A stretch of 64,000 nt of DNA from Sediminicola luteus (GTDB lineage: Bacteria > Bacteroidota > Bacteroidia > Flavobacteriales > Flavobacteriaceae): positions 373,879 to 437,878 of the forward strand of contig NZ_KZ300477.1 in the NCBI RefSeq assembly GCF_002514735.1, read 5' to 3'. Below are positions 41,481 through 50,886 of the stretch, piece after piece. The notes beneath the pieces were generated by a model, which was given only the letters and a program-made list of their open reading frames with translations, was not told where the DNA came from and did no database searches. The position numbers and the translations under genes are program-made. Every line of letters starts with the position of its first letter. Positions within the stretch are counted from its first letter, which is position 1.

Positions 41481-42620
41481 ATGAAACCAATTTACTCCCT
41501 CATTGGCCTCGGACTCGTTCTTTTTCTCTCCGCCTGTGGTTCTAAAAAGCAAATGGCATCCACCATCATCAATACACCTTTTACCATTGATCTTTTTAAT
41601 AAAGAAATGAACGACTCGGTATCTTGTTACCGCATTCCGGCCTTGATCACGGCCCCAAATGGCGACTTAATTGCGGCCATAGACGAACGGGTACCTTCAT
41701 GTGGAGATTTAAAGTGGAGCAAAGACATTAATATCGTTTTACGTAGAAGTTCGGACAACGGAACCCACTGGGGGCCCATTGAGACCATAGTAGATTTTCC
41801 TTTGGGTCAATCGGCTTCAGACCCTTCTTTTATACTCGATCAAGAAACCAAGACCCTTTTCCTTTTTTATAACTATATGGACCTAGACAAGGAAAAAGAT
41901 GTGTATTACCTGCACTATGTAAAAAGCACCGACAATGGCAAAAGTTGGAGTAAACCTATTGATATAACCGCACAGATCGCTAAACCCGAATGGCATGGCG
42001 ATTTTAAGTTCATTACCTCTGGCCGAGGCATTCAGACTCAAGATGGCACCTTGTTACATTGCATGGTAAACCTTGATAATGGCATGCATGTGTTTGGAAG
42101 CAAAGACCATGGGAATACCTGGTTCTTGAACGACGTGCCCATTGCCCCAGCCAACGAATCCAAGATAATTGAATTATCCGATGGCCAATGGATGGTCAAT
42201 GCCCGTACCAATAAAAAGGGTCACCGTTACATTCACCTTTCCAACGATAAAGGAAAAACCTGGAAAAGCCATGCCGATAGTACTTTGATAGACCCCGGTT
42301 GCAATGCCAGTATCATTCGTTACAGCAGTAAGGCCCAAGGCGATGACAAAGACCGACTATTGTTCTCCAATGCCAAATCGGTGGACAAACGCATACAAAT
42401 GACCGTAAGAATCAGTTATGATGAAGGTAAGACCTGGAGTGACGGTAAAACCATAGATGCCGGTTTTTCGGCCTATTCATCCATGACCGTTCTCGACAAC
42501 GGACAAATTGGGTTATTCTATGAAGCAGAAAAACATGCGAGCAATCCATTTACCCGATTCTCTTTGGAATGGCTTACCGACGGTGTGGATAAAACCCCAA
42601 AAAAGTACAGAAAACGATAG
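41481..42620 (+). CDS. nanH: Sialidase (GH33) lipoprotein
   Basis: About 379 aa from the ATG at 41,481, followed by a lipoprotein signal ending LFLSACGSK. A six-bladed propeller with the arginine motif YRIPAL and five Asp boxes: SSDNGTHW, STDNGKSW, SKDHGNTW, SNDKGKTW and SYDEGKTW. The late YSSMTVLDNGQIGLFYE carries the conserved Tyr/Glu region. It would release sialic acid at the outer membrane. The frame is open upstream into the epimerase gene but the signal peptide fixes the start here, 13 bases after the epimerase stop. Confidence 0.93.
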   Translation: MKPIYSLIGLGLVLFLSACGSKKQMASTIINTPFTIDLFNKEMNDSVSCYRIPALITAPNGDLIAAIDERVPSCGDLKWSKDINIVLRRSSDNGTHWGPIETIVDFPLGQSASDPSFILDQETKTLFLFYNYMDLDKEKDVYYLHYVKSTDNGKSWSKPIDITAQIAKPEWHGDFKFITSGRGIQTQDGTLLHCMVNLDNGMHVFGSKDHGNTWFLNDVPIAPANESKIIELSDGQWMVNARTNKKGHRYIHLSNDKGKTWKSHADSTLIDPGCNASIIRYSSKAQGDDKDRLLFSNAKSVDKRIQMTVRISYDEGKTWSDGKTIDAGFSAYSSMTVLDNGQIGLFYEAEKHASNPFTRFSLEWLTDGVDKTPKKYRKR

Positions 42621-42626
42621 CCCCCA

Positions 42627-45227
42627 ATGGCCATGCCCCCTAAACATCTCCTTTGGTGCCTATTAATCGGTGTTCAACTCCTTTTAGGGCAAGAAAATCG
42701 ATTCTTTACATCTAATCCAATAGGTGTATTACCGTCGCATGGTTCACAACCGTCTATAGGTTATGCCGGTATGTTGGGTGGGGTTAACCAAGGGGTTCTT
42801 ATTGCGGTCGGGGGTGCCAACTTTCCGAAGGGAATGCCCTGGGAAGGTGGTCCAAAAGTGTGGAGCGATGCCATTTATATATTCGTAGACGATGTTTGGC
42901 GGGTAGCTGGGCAAAAATTGAACCAGCCTTTAGCCTATGGTGCCTCGGTAACACTAGATTCGGGTATACTTTGCATAGGGGGTGAGGATGGTAAAACTAC
43001 CTTGGATAGCGTTTTTCTCTTATCCTATGATTCGGAATCCGGAACAGTTACACAAACCCCTTGGCCCGCTTTGCCAGAACCTTTGGCCTATACCGCCGCT
43101 GCGAAACATAATGGTTATGTATATGTGGCCGGAGGTAAAAATGACTTGTCCAGTGTTCAATCAGTATATCGTATTGCCATCAAAAGCCCCACAAGCTGGG
43201 AACGATTACCCGATTTTCCCGGTTTATCAAGGGCGGTACATGCCTTGGCCATTCAAGAAGCCCGGGAAGAAACTAAACTATACCTAATAGGAGGAAGGTC
43301 TATATCCAAAGGCAAAAAATCGAAACCCTTGGCATCCGTAGTTTCATATGGCATTACTAGTGGTATCTGGCAACATGAAACCCCTATTCAAATAGATGGC
43401 CAAACCCAAATAAATATGGGGGCCAGCGCCATGGCCTCGGGGTCTATGCATATCGTGCTTTTTGGCGGATCGGACGAAAAACTCTTTAACAGACTGGAAA
43501 CCTTGGCCCTAAAACTACCCAAGGTTCAAAACGATAGTGTTAAGACCCAATTATTGCGGCAACGCGATTCCCTGCTGGTCCATCATCCGGGTTTTTCGCG
43601 AGATCTTTTGGCCTATAATACCATCACCCAAACATGGTCTAAGGTACAAAGCATGCCCACAGGCCTGCCTGTTACCGGCCTATTGACCCAAAACAAGGAT
43701 CGGTACTATATGATTTCGGGAGAAATTTCACCTGGGGTCCGTAGCCCTAAAACTTGGGTATGGCAGACCAATTACCAAACAAATTCTTTTGGTTTCTGGA
43801 ATTATTTGGTCTTGGCACTTTACCTTTTGGTTTCATTGGTGATAGGTGTTTATTTTTCGAAACGTCAAAAATCAACCACCGATTATTTTGCCGGAGGCGG
43901 CCGTATTCCGTGGTGGGCATCGGGCTTAAGTGTATTTGGCACTCTGTTGAGCGCCATTACCTTTATGGCCATTCCGGCCAAGGCTTTTATTACCGATTGG
44001 TCGTACTTTTTTCTGAACATGGCCGCCATTGCCATTACCCCCGTAGTGGCCTACCTATTTCTCCCTTTCTTCAATAAACTAAACCTACGTACGGCTTATC
44101 AGTACCTCGAAGATCGCTTTAATTATACCGCACGTGCCTTTGGCAGTTTGGCCTTTATCTTGTTTCAATTAGGTCGTATCGGCATTGTATTATTACTGCC
44201 TTCTTTGGCTATATCTATAGTCAGCGGTATTCCTGTGGAGACCAGTATTCTAATTATGGGGGTATTATGCATTTTGTACACCACATTCGGCGGTATAGAA
44301 GCCGTGATTTGGACAGATGTATTGCAGGTAATCGTACTTATGGGGGGCAGTATTTTGGTGGTTTGTTTAGTAGTAATGGATTCTGGTGCCACCGTAGGTG
44401 AGATGTGGGATTTGGCCCAACAAAAAAACAAACTCAACCTACTCGATTTCGACTTTAACTTTACCGATACCACCTTCTGGGTCGTATTTATCGGTGGCTT
44501 GGCCTCGGCTTTGATCACCCAAGGTACCGACCAAACCATTGTACAACGCTATTTAACCAGTACCGACCTAAAAGATTCGCGAAAAACCTTGTACACGAAT
44601 GCCGTACTCACCTTACCTGCCAGTCTCTTATTTTTTGGTTTGGGTAGCCTCTTGTTCCTTTTTTATTCCGAACAACCCCAAGCCTTAAGCCCTACCCTTT
44701 CAAACAACGATGCCCTTTTACCCTGGTACATTGTACAAGAATTACCTGTAGGTGTAGCAGGTTTATTGATTGCCGGAATTTTCTCTGCGGCTATGTCGAG
44801 TATAAGTAGTAGTCTAAATTCGGTGGCTACCGCCTATTGTAACGATTTCCATAGTCGGTTTGCCCATGGCGTATCCGATACCCAATTACTCAAAGTAGCC
44901 CGATATGCCACTGTAGTAACCGGTATACTAGGGTTGGGCTTGGCCCTTTGGATGGCCCATTCAAACATAAAATCGCTCTGGGATCAATTTTATAAATACC
45001 TAGGTTTGTTTACCGGTGGACTTGGGGGCTTGTTCCTTTTAGGTATGCTCACCAAACGGGCCCATGCGACAGGGGCTTTATTCGGTTTACTATGCAGTGC
45101 CCTGATAACTTGGTATGTAAGCGCCTATACCCAAATCCATTTATTAATGTACGCCCTTATTGGTTTGGTGAGTTGTTATATTTTCGGGTATGTATTCAGT
45201 TTGATTGTTCCGAAAACAAAAAATTAA
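42627..45227 (+). CDS. Kelch sialate mutarotase fused to a sodium:solute symporter
   Basis: An 866-aa fusion. After a signal peptide (LLWCLLIGVQLLLGQ), residues about 30 to 385 form a kelch propeller of the NanM/YjhT type, here in the cyclically permuted form (GGVNQGVLIAVGGANFP, YVYVAGGKNDLSSVQ, KLYLIGGRSI). Residues about 395 to 866 are an SSS-family symporter with many membrane helices (TDYFAGGGRIPWWASGLSVF, SAITFMAIPAKAF, ALITQGTDQTIVQRYLT). The propeller should face the periplasm and convert the released alpha-anomer before sodium-driven uptake. It starts 6 bases after the sialidase stop. Confidence 0.92.
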   Translation: MAMPPKHLLWCLLIGVQLLLGQENRFFTSNPIGVLPSHGSQPSIGYAGMLGGVNQGVLIAVGGANFPKGMPWEGGPKVWSDAIYIFVDDVWRVAGQKLNQPLAYGASVTLDSGILCIGGEDGKTTLDSVFLLSYDSESGTVTQTPWPALPEPLAYTAAAKHNGYVYVAGGKNDLSSVQSVYRIAIKSPTSWERLPDFPGLSRAVHALAIQEAREETKLYLIGGRSISKGKKSKPLASVVSYGITSGIWQHETPIQIDGQTQINMGASAMASGSMHIVLFGGSDEKLFNRLETLALKLPKVQNDSVKTQLLRQRDSLLVHHPGFSRDLLAYNTITQTWSKVQSMPTGLPVTGLLTQNKDRYYMISGEISPGVRSPKTWVWQTNYQTNSFGFWNYLVLALYLLVSLVIGVYFSKRQKSTTDYFAGGGRIPWWASGLSVFGTLLSAITFMAIPAKAFITDWSYFFLNMAAIAITPVVAYLFLPFFNKLNLRTAYQYLEDRFNYTARAFGSLAFILFQLGRIGIVLLLPSLAISIVSGIPVETSILIMGVLCILYTTFGGIEAVIWTDVLQVIVLMGGSILVVCLVVMDSGATVGEMWDLAQQKNKLNLLDFDFNFTDTTFWVVFIGGLASALITQGTDQTIVQRYLTSTDLKDSRKTLYTNAVLTLPASLLFFGLGSLLFLFYSEQPQALSPTLSNNDALLPWYIVQELPVGVAGLLIAGIFSAAMSSISSSLNSVATAYCNDFHSRFAHGVSDTQLLKVARYATVVTGILGLGLALWMAHSNIKSLWDQFYKYLGLFTGGLGGLFLLGMLTKRAHATGALFGLLCSALITWYVSAYTQIHLLMYALIGLVSCYIFGYVFSLIVPKTKN

Positions 45228-45285
45228 GTGGGATTTTTGGGGGTAATGTGTATTTTTATTTTCACAACCCTTTCATATAAACTCC

Positions 45286-46308
45286 ATGAGGCGCAACTTC
45301 CAACAATCGATTTCGGTACTAGTTACTCTATGTTTTATTCAGTGGGGATTTTCCCAAAGTCTAGTCAAACTTTTTAATGAAGTAAACCCAGCTGTGGTTA
45401 CCATAAAAACCACCCAAAAGAAACTGAACAACAACCATCAAATGTCCTATCAGGGCGGTTTGGGTTCCGGGGTAGTCATTTCTGCGGATGGGGAAATATT
45501 GACCGCTTCCCATGTGGTGGATCAGGCCGAGCAGATTTCGGTAAAATTCCATAACGGCCAAGAGATTCCGGCCAAGGTATTGCGCTCGGCTCCTGTGGCC
45601 GATCTGGCCCTGATCAAATTAGGTTATGTACCAGACTATTTAAAGGTGGCCAAACTTGGTGACTCTGACAAAACCAAAATTGGGGAACAGGTGTTTATCA
45701 TCGGTGCCCCTTTCGGATTGGAGCATTCTTTATCAGCGGGATATATCAGCGCCCGTAAAGCCGAAAAGACCCGGACATCGGGCTTTACCGTTAACGAATT
45801 CTTTCAGACCGATGCGGCCATCAACACCGGAAACTCCGGCGGGCCCATGTTCAACTTGAAGGGGGAGGTTATCGGTATTTCGAGTTATATCATTTCAAAA
45901 TCAGGTGGGTTTCAAGGCCTTGGATTTGCCGCCACGGTAAATCTGGCCAAAGAGCTGGTAATTAACGGAAACCGGCGTTGGACAGGTATCAAAGGATATC
46001 TTTTAGATAGTAAAACGGCCTATTTACTCAATGTACCCACAGGCAGTGGTATTTTGGTTGAATCGGTAGTGGATCTATCGCCAGGCGATTTTGCCGGCCT
46101 ACAAGGCGGTTTTGAAAAAGTAATCATGGAAGGCGTAGAGGTTATTTTAGGCGGTGACATTATACTCGGTATCAATGGAGAGACCATAACCGAGGAAACC
46201 TTTGAACGTTTGGCACGAAACACCGGGGAAGTTTCCGAGAAAAAGTCGTTTACACTTCAGGTACTACGCGGGGGTGCAATTGAAGAATTGACCCTTAATT
46301 TTCAATAG
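45286..46308 (+). CDS. HtrA/DegP-like serine protease with one PDZ domain
   Basis: A 340-aa exported protease: signal peptide ending WGFSQ, trypsin-like domain with His76 (LTASHVVDQ), Asp106 (VADLALIKL) and Ser184 (NTGNSGGPMF), then one C-terminal PDZ domain (about 245 to 340; GILVESVVDLSPGDFAGLQGG and ILGINGETI). It would cut or refold damaged periplasmic proteins. Only one PDZ domain, as in DegS-type enzymes. It converges with and overlaps the end of the next protease gene by 14 bases. Confidence 0.92.
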   Translation: MRRNFQQSISVLVTLCFIQWGFSQSLVKLFNEVNPAVVTIKTTQKKLNNNHQMSYQGGLGSGVVISADGEILTASHVVDQAEQISVKFHNGQEIPAKVLRSAPVADLALIKLGYVPDYLKVAKLGDSDKTKIGEQVFIIGAPFGLEHSLSAGYISARKAEKTRTSGFTVNEFFQTDAAINTGNSGGPMFNLKGEVIGISSYIISKSGGFQGLGFAATVNLAKELVINGNRRWTGIKGYLLDSKTAYLLNVPTGSGILVESVVDLSPGDFAGLQGGFEKVIMEGVEVILGGDIILGINGETITEETFERLARNTGEVSEKKSFTLQVLRGGAIEELTLNFQ

Positions 46309-47008
46309 CGGCCAATACCTTTTTGACATAATCGGTCGATGCGGGCTCGAAGACCATGGCCTCCGTTTCAGCATTAAAATATCCCATAGAGACTATGCCG
46401 ACCAGCCTCCCCTGTACATCGAATACGGGACCACCGCTACAACCATTGTATTTCGCCTTGGGCACATCTAATTTCAGGTTCCCGGCTTTGGTAAACCCTA
46501 AGAAGCTGCCTCTTACCCTAATGGGTTCCATTTCAATAGGTGTATAGGGAAAGCCAGTAAAATAGAGCGTTTCCCCAGATTTTAAGGGTGATTTTCGCAG
46601 TTCAAATACCGCTACATGTTTTGGAAGGCTGTCCGGGGCCTTAAAAATTAACCAATCATGGATCGGCATACCGTCCAATTTTTCGTTGGGGTCTTCATTA
46701 ACCAGTTTCCCTGCCCTAATAACCACCCTTTTCGACCCGCGATTTACAAACCGCCAAGCTTCCAACTCCTCGCCAAAACCGATTCCTTTCATACGATCGG
46801 TTTTCGCAAAGAACAACACATGCTTTGCCGTACAGAGGTACACCGTATCAGCATAACGTAACAAAAAACCACTACCCGCATGGGGGTTGTTGAATCTAGT
46901 TTCGGTAAAACGTACATCACAAACAAAAACCGAGTCTATCTTCTGCTGACCCCATCCCAATACAGAAAAACCTAGTAAAATACACAAGAAAACCAATGCG
47001 CGTTTCAT
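46295..47008 (-). CDS. Secreted trypsin-like serine protease
   Basis: A 237-aa S1-type protease with a signal peptide (VFLCILLGFSVLGWGQ) and the triad His63 (CTAKHVLFF), Asp118 (IHDWLIFK) and Ser191 (NGCSGGPVFD). No PDZ domain. Target unknown. It overlaps the htrA-like gene tail to tail, so the two are not cotranscribed. Confidence 0.85.
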   Translation of the reverse strand: MKRALVFLCILLGFSVLGWGQQKIDSVFVCDVRFTETRFNNPHAGSGFLLRYADTVYLCTAKHVLFFAKTDRMKGIGFGEELEAWRFVNRGSKRVVIRAGKLVNEDPNEKLDGMPIHDWLIFKAPDSLPKHVAVFELRKSPLKSGETLYFTGFPYTPIEMEPIRVRGSFLGFTKAGNLKLDVPKAKYNGCSGGPVFDVQGRLVGIVSMGYFNAETEAMVFEPASTDYVKKVLAAIEN

Positions 47009-47151
47009 GTCTTTTTTGGGGCCAAAATATCCGATTTCCCTTTATTAAACGACCTAAAATAGGTCAATTCAATAATCAAGACATGATTTTAACAGCTTGT
47101 TTCCCATGACAGTATTAACCCAATTTTACCAAAAAGCTTATTGACTTTTTA

Positions 47152-47159
47152 TATTTTTG
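47152..47159 (+). promoter_or_regulatory. Likely -7 box of the metal efflux operon
   Basis: TATTTTTG fits TAnnTTTG and lies 8 bases before the start codon at 47,168, so the transcript would have almost no leader. Confidence 0.4.
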
Positions 47160-47167
47160 CCCACGGT

Positions 47168-47602
47168 ATGTCGTATTTCGCACGGTTTAAGGCCTTTTTA
47201 CTTCTTGGTATTACCGCCATTATGGTGGTACATAGCTCGGTGCCACACGACTTTCATGTCCACCAAGCTACGGAGCATGGGACGCATTCCCATACCTTAG
47301 TTGACCACCATCATCACCATCATGACCACAGTACGGAAGATCTCTCCAATACTTCCCATGGTCATCCGGCACAACAAAGCTATCATTCGCATAGCGATCA
47401 CTCCCACGAGTATGTGCTGTCTGGCAAGACCCAATTAAAAAAGCTAAAGCTTACCCAGTACCTTTTACCAAGGCCCAATGCGGTAAGTACCCTAGAATTC
47501 TTTAAGACCCAAAAAGGTTCCTTTACCCTTTGGAACCTTCCCAAACCCGACGAACCCGATGGTAATTCAGGTGCGCCCCGGGCACCCCCTGCGCTAGGAT
47601 AA
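47168..47602 (+). CDS. His-rich exported or membrane-anchored protein of the metal efflux locus
   Basis: About 144 aa from the ATG at 47,168 (MSYFARFKAFLLLG), with one hydrophobic N-terminal segment and then a histidine-rich stretch (HTLVDHHHHHHDHSTEDL, HPAQQSYHSHSDHSHEY). The tail is basic, then proline-rich. Such proteins bind divalent metal in the periplasm. It precedes the TolC-like gene by 74 bases. No named family recognised. Confidence 0.75.
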   Translation: MSYFARFKAFLLLGITAIMVVHSSVPHDFHVHQATEHGTHSHTLVDHHHHHHDHSTEDLSNTSHGHPAQQSYHSHSDHSHEYVLSGKTQLKKLKLTQYLLPRPNAVSTLEFFKTQKGSFTLWNLPKPDEPDGNSGAPRAPPALG

Positions 47603-47676
47603 TGCTTTACAATGAAGTGGTCGCACTACTTCTATTACGGGCTTTGGCCCTAAGTATTATTCCTTAATCAAATCAC

Positions 47677-48861
47677 ATGAAAACAAAATATGTGTTCGCT
47701 TGCTGCGGATACTTTTTTGCCATGGGCCTATTTGGGCAATCGCCGGGTCTGCAAGAGGTATTACGTAGTATCGAACAAAACAATACGGGCTTACAGGCCC
47801 TGGCATCCCAAATGGAAGGGGAAAGCCTCGCCCTAAAGTCGGAAAACAATCTGCCCGATCCCGAGATCACGGGTTATTACCTGCCTTGGGGCAACCATAG
47901 TACAGGGAATTATTCCGAAGTGGAGCTAAGCCAGAGTATGGACTTCCCGACGGTCTATGGCAAACGGGGGCAATGGATAGAGCAGCAGAAAAACTTGCTC
48001 GGTCTACACTATGCCTTGGAGCGGCAAAATATTTTGCTGAAGGCTCAAAAGACCTATATAGAACTCTCGATCTTAGATCGGAAGATCGGGCACGAGTCGG
48101 AACGCTACAAACAGGCCAAAACGGTTTACGAACAATTGTCCAAAAGTTTCGAAGCCGGGGAAGCCGGTATTTTGGATTTCAATAAGGCCAAACTGGTATG
48201 GATGGGCAAACGCTTTGTTCTCGATCAACTGGAACAGCAACGCCAAAGCCAATTAGCCAAATTACAATGGCTCAACGGCGACCTACCCCTTAAATTGGAA
48301 GCGGTTAGCATGCCCCCCATGGCGGCACTACCGCAGTTTGAAACCCTTTGGGTCAACAAACTGCAAAACGATCCAGAACTTTTGATCCCCCAGGGTAAAG
48401 AAGATCTGGCTCAGCGTAGTATTGCCCTGGCCAAGGCCAAATCCTTGCCCAAATTAAGCTTGGGATACAACTACCAAGGGGTGCAAGGTGAGAACCACTC
48501 GGGCCTGTTAGGTGGTTTAAGTATTCCGCTTTGGAATAGTAAAAACAAGGTGAAATCGGAAAAAATGAAATGGGAATCACAAAAAGTGACTACCCAGCAC
48601 AACGAAAGCAACCTAAAACTTACTGCCCAAACGGCCTATGATCGCTATATGGTATTGTATACCAAATGGGAAGCCTATACCGAGAGCTTGCTTAGCCTGA
48701 ACTCAGAGGCCCTTTTATTAAAGGCCTATGCCCTCGGTGAACTGTCCTATCTGCAATACCATCAAGAAATCCAATTTTATCAACAAGCCCAAGAAAAGCA
48801 ATTGCAAATGGAAAAAGAGTTGCATTTGACCCGGGCACAATTATTAAAACATCAACTTTAA
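47677..48861 (+). CDS. czcC: TolC-family outer-membrane efflux protein (CzcC-like)
   Basis: A 394-aa outer-membrane channel subunit. After a signal peptide (YFFAMGLFGQ) come long coiled-coil helices typical of TolC (SMDFPTVYGKRGQWIEQQKN, AKTYIELSILDRKIGHESERY, LLLKAYALGELSYLQYHQEIQ). Metal specificity is inferred from the His-rich neighbours and the HME-type pump. First structural gene of the czcC, His-rich lipoprotein, czcB, czcA operon. Confidence 0.9.
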   Translation: MKTKYVFACCGYFFAMGLFGQSPGLQEVLRSIEQNNTGLQALASQMEGESLALKSENNLPDPEITGYYLPWGNHSTGNYSEVELSQSMDFPTVYGKRGQWIEQQKNLLGLHYALERQNILLKAQKTYIELSILDRKIGHESERYKQAKTVYEQLSKSFEAGEAGILDFNKAKLVWMGKRFVLDQLEQQRQSQLAKLQWLNGDLPLKLEAVSMPPMAALPQFETLWVNKLQNDPELLIPQGKEDLAQRSIALAKAKSLPKLSLGYNYQGVQGENHSGLLGGLSIPLWNSKNKVKSEKMKWESQKVTTQHNESNLKLTAQTAYDRYMVLYTKWEAYTESLLSLNSEALLLKAYALGELSYLQYHQEIQFYQQAQEKQLQMEKELHLTRAQLLKHQL

Positions 48862-48873
48862 AAAGAAATCAAA

Positions 48874-49398
48874 ATGAAAGTTTTACACAGTATTCTAGCA
48901 CTAGCCTTAGTATTCACCTTGAGCTGTAAAGATCAAAAAGCGGCCCATAGCCACGAAGGCGAACACGGTCATAGCCATGCCGAAGATGGTTCGCATACCG
49001 AAGCGAACGAACAAGAGCAATTTACCCTTACCGAGAAAGATGGGGAGAATGAAGCTACCCCAACCTACGACCTCAGGGAAGATACCGTAGAGGTCTTGGT
49101 TCCGGCCCAAAGCGCCTTGGAATATAAATTCGAGATCGAAAAAGGGGGCAGCTTAGGTTACGAATGGAGCGCCACTGCCACTTTGATCTATGATTTTCAT
49201 GGTGACCCAGATCCAAGCCTTGGTTTTGAAAAAGGATATTATCGCACCTATTCCAAAGGAAAGGCCCAATCAGATGCGGGAACCGAGGAAATGCCCTATT
49301 TGGGATCCCATGGTTGGTATTGGAAAAACGAAAGTGACCAAGACATAACCATTAGCCTACAAACCAAAGGGAGGTATAAAGTCTTAGGCTTGAAATAA
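48874..49398 (+). CDS. His-rich lipoprotein with a metal-locus anchor-protein domain
   Basis: A 174-aa lipoprotein (lipobox LVFTLSCKD) with a His/Glu-rich segment (AHSHEGEHGHSHAEDGSH). The C-terminal 100 residues (VPAQSALEYKFEIEKGGSLGYEWSATATLIYDFHGDP, then GSHGWYWKNESDQDITISL) resemble the small transmembrane anchor protein that accompanies Czc-type pumps in Proteobacteria, here tethered by a lipid instead of a helix. Probably a periplasmic metal chaperone. It ends exactly where czcB begins. Confidence 0.78.
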   Translation: MKVLHSILALALVFTLSCKDQKAAHSHEGEHGHSHAEDGSHTEANEQEQFTLTEKDGENEATPTYDLREDTVEVLVPAQSALEYKFEIEKGGSLGYEWSATATLIYDFHGDPDPSLGFEKGYYRTYSKGKAQSDAGTEEMPYLGSHGWYWKNESDQDITISLQTKGRYKVLGLK

Positions 49399-50876
49399 TG
49401 AAGCAGTACATATTAATGTGGTCTTTGGCCATGCTCTTTGTAGCATGCCAGACCAAGCAGGCACCGGAAGCCGCTCCGGAAATGCCTAGGGAGTCCCGTA
49501 CCGTCTGGACACCCAAAACCGAACTTTTCGTAGAATTTCCGGTACTCATAGTGGGCAAAAGCAGTAGGTTTGCCGCCCACCTGACCTATATGGATGGGCA
49601 TGATCCCGTAACCAGTGGTACCGTCACCCTGAGTCTCGTCAAGGGAAGCAAAGGGGTTCGCAACCAAGTGAAATCCCCCTCGGATCCCGGTATTTTTAAA
49701 CCGGTGATCAAACCTACCGAAGCCGGAATGCACGATTTGGTATTTGAGGTCAGCTCCAATGGGTTTACTGACCGTATCGAAGTAAAAAACGTGGAGGTCT
49801 TTGCCTCGGAAACGGAAGCCTTGGCCACGGTAAACGAGGCCGATGGGTCGGCATCGATACCATTTTTAAAGGAACAGGCTTGGAAAATGCCCTTTCAGAC
49901 CGCAATGGTGAAACGCACTCCTGTTTATAGTAGTGTAGCGAGCTATGGTATATGGAAAGTATCGCCCATGAACCGTACGAATCAAGTGGCCACCGCATCG
50001 GGTACGGTTACCTTTGCCAGGCCCGATTTGGCGCAGGGAGCCCAGGTTACCCAAGGCGAATGGCTTATGACCCTACAGCCTTCGGGTATTACCGATTCAA
50101 ATTTGGCCTATACCATTGCCCAGGCCCAAGCCGATTTTGAGCAGGCCAAGGCCGAATACGAACGTAGACAAGAACTCTACCGATCCAAGATTATTTCAAA
50201 GGCCGCTTTCGAAGCCACCGAACAAAAGTTCAAAGTGGCCCAAGCCGCTTATAAGAGCTTAGGGACGGTTTCCTCGACCGGAGGTATCAGGATAACGGCA
50301 AAACAATCGGGATACATTGGTCAATTGGCTGTTAGCCCGGGCGATTTTGTTACTGCCGGAAACGATCTGTTCAGCATTAATGCCAAAGGCGAACATCAAT
50401 TGGAGGCCTTTGTAGCACCAGGGTATTCCCAGGGGTTACAAACGGTACAAGATCTTTGGTACCAAACCCAGGGCGAATGGCGTAGCCTAAGCCAAAACAG
50501 CGGAAAGATATTATCGGTGAGCCAAGAGGTAAGTGCTACCCAACCGCTGTTATCGGTTTTTGCCCAGGTATCCGATGCCTTGGATATTCCGAGTGGTGGT
50601 ACCAGTGCCGTTCAAATAACCTATGGCGATGGCACACCTTATACCGTGGTACCCGAAAGCGCCCTTTTGGAATCGTATGGGGCCTATTCGGTTATCGTGC
50701 AGTTATCGGGCGAAGGTTTTGAACGGCGCGATGTGCAACTAGGCCCTCAAAATGGGGGTACGGTAGCCATCACCGCTGGTCTGCAGGAAGGGGAAGTGGT
50801 TGTCTCACAAGGCGCCTATCAGGTAAAGATGGCGTCTATGTCGGGGGCAGCCCCTGCTCACGGACACGAACACTAA
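49398..50876 (+). CDS. czcB: RND efflux periplasmic adaptor (CzcB-like)
   Basis: A 492-aa membrane-fusion lipoprotein (lipobox MLFVACQTK). Unusually, residues about 40 to 140 form an extra Ig-like domain (VEFPVLIVGKSSRFAAHLTY, GMHDLVFEVSS) before the classic adaptor: barrel-sandwich and coiled coil (VTFARPDLAQGAQVTQGE, AQADFEQAKAEYERRQELY) and beta-barrel (LQEGEVVVSQGAYQVK). The C-terminus AAPAHGHEH is His-rich. It couples czcA to czcC. Start and previous stop share bases. Confidence 0.9.
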   Translation: MKQYILMWSLAMLFVACQTKQAPEAAPEMPRESRTVWTPKTELFVEFPVLIVGKSSRFAAHLTYMDGHDPVTSGTVTLSLVKGSKGVRNQVKSPSDPGIFKPVIKPTEAGMHDLVFEVSSNGFTDRIEVKNVEVFASETEALATVNEADGSASIPFLKEQAWKMPFQTAMVKRTPVYSSVASYGIWKVSPMNRTNQVATASGTVTFARPDLAQGAQVTQGEWLMTLQPSGITDSNLAYTIAQAQADFEQAKAEYERRQELYRSKIISKAAFEATEQKFKVAQAAYKSLGTVSSTGGIRITAKQSGYIGQLAVSPGDFVTAGNDLFSINAKGEHQLEAFVAPGYSQGLQTVQDLWYQTQGEWRSLSQNSGKILSVSQEVSATQPLLSVFAQVSDALDIPSGGTSAVQITYGDGTPYTVVPESALLESYGAYSVIVQLSGEGFERRDVQLGPQNGGTVAITAGLQEGEVVVSQGAYQVKMASMSGAAPAHGHEH

Positions 50877-50886
50877 ATGCAAGCTT

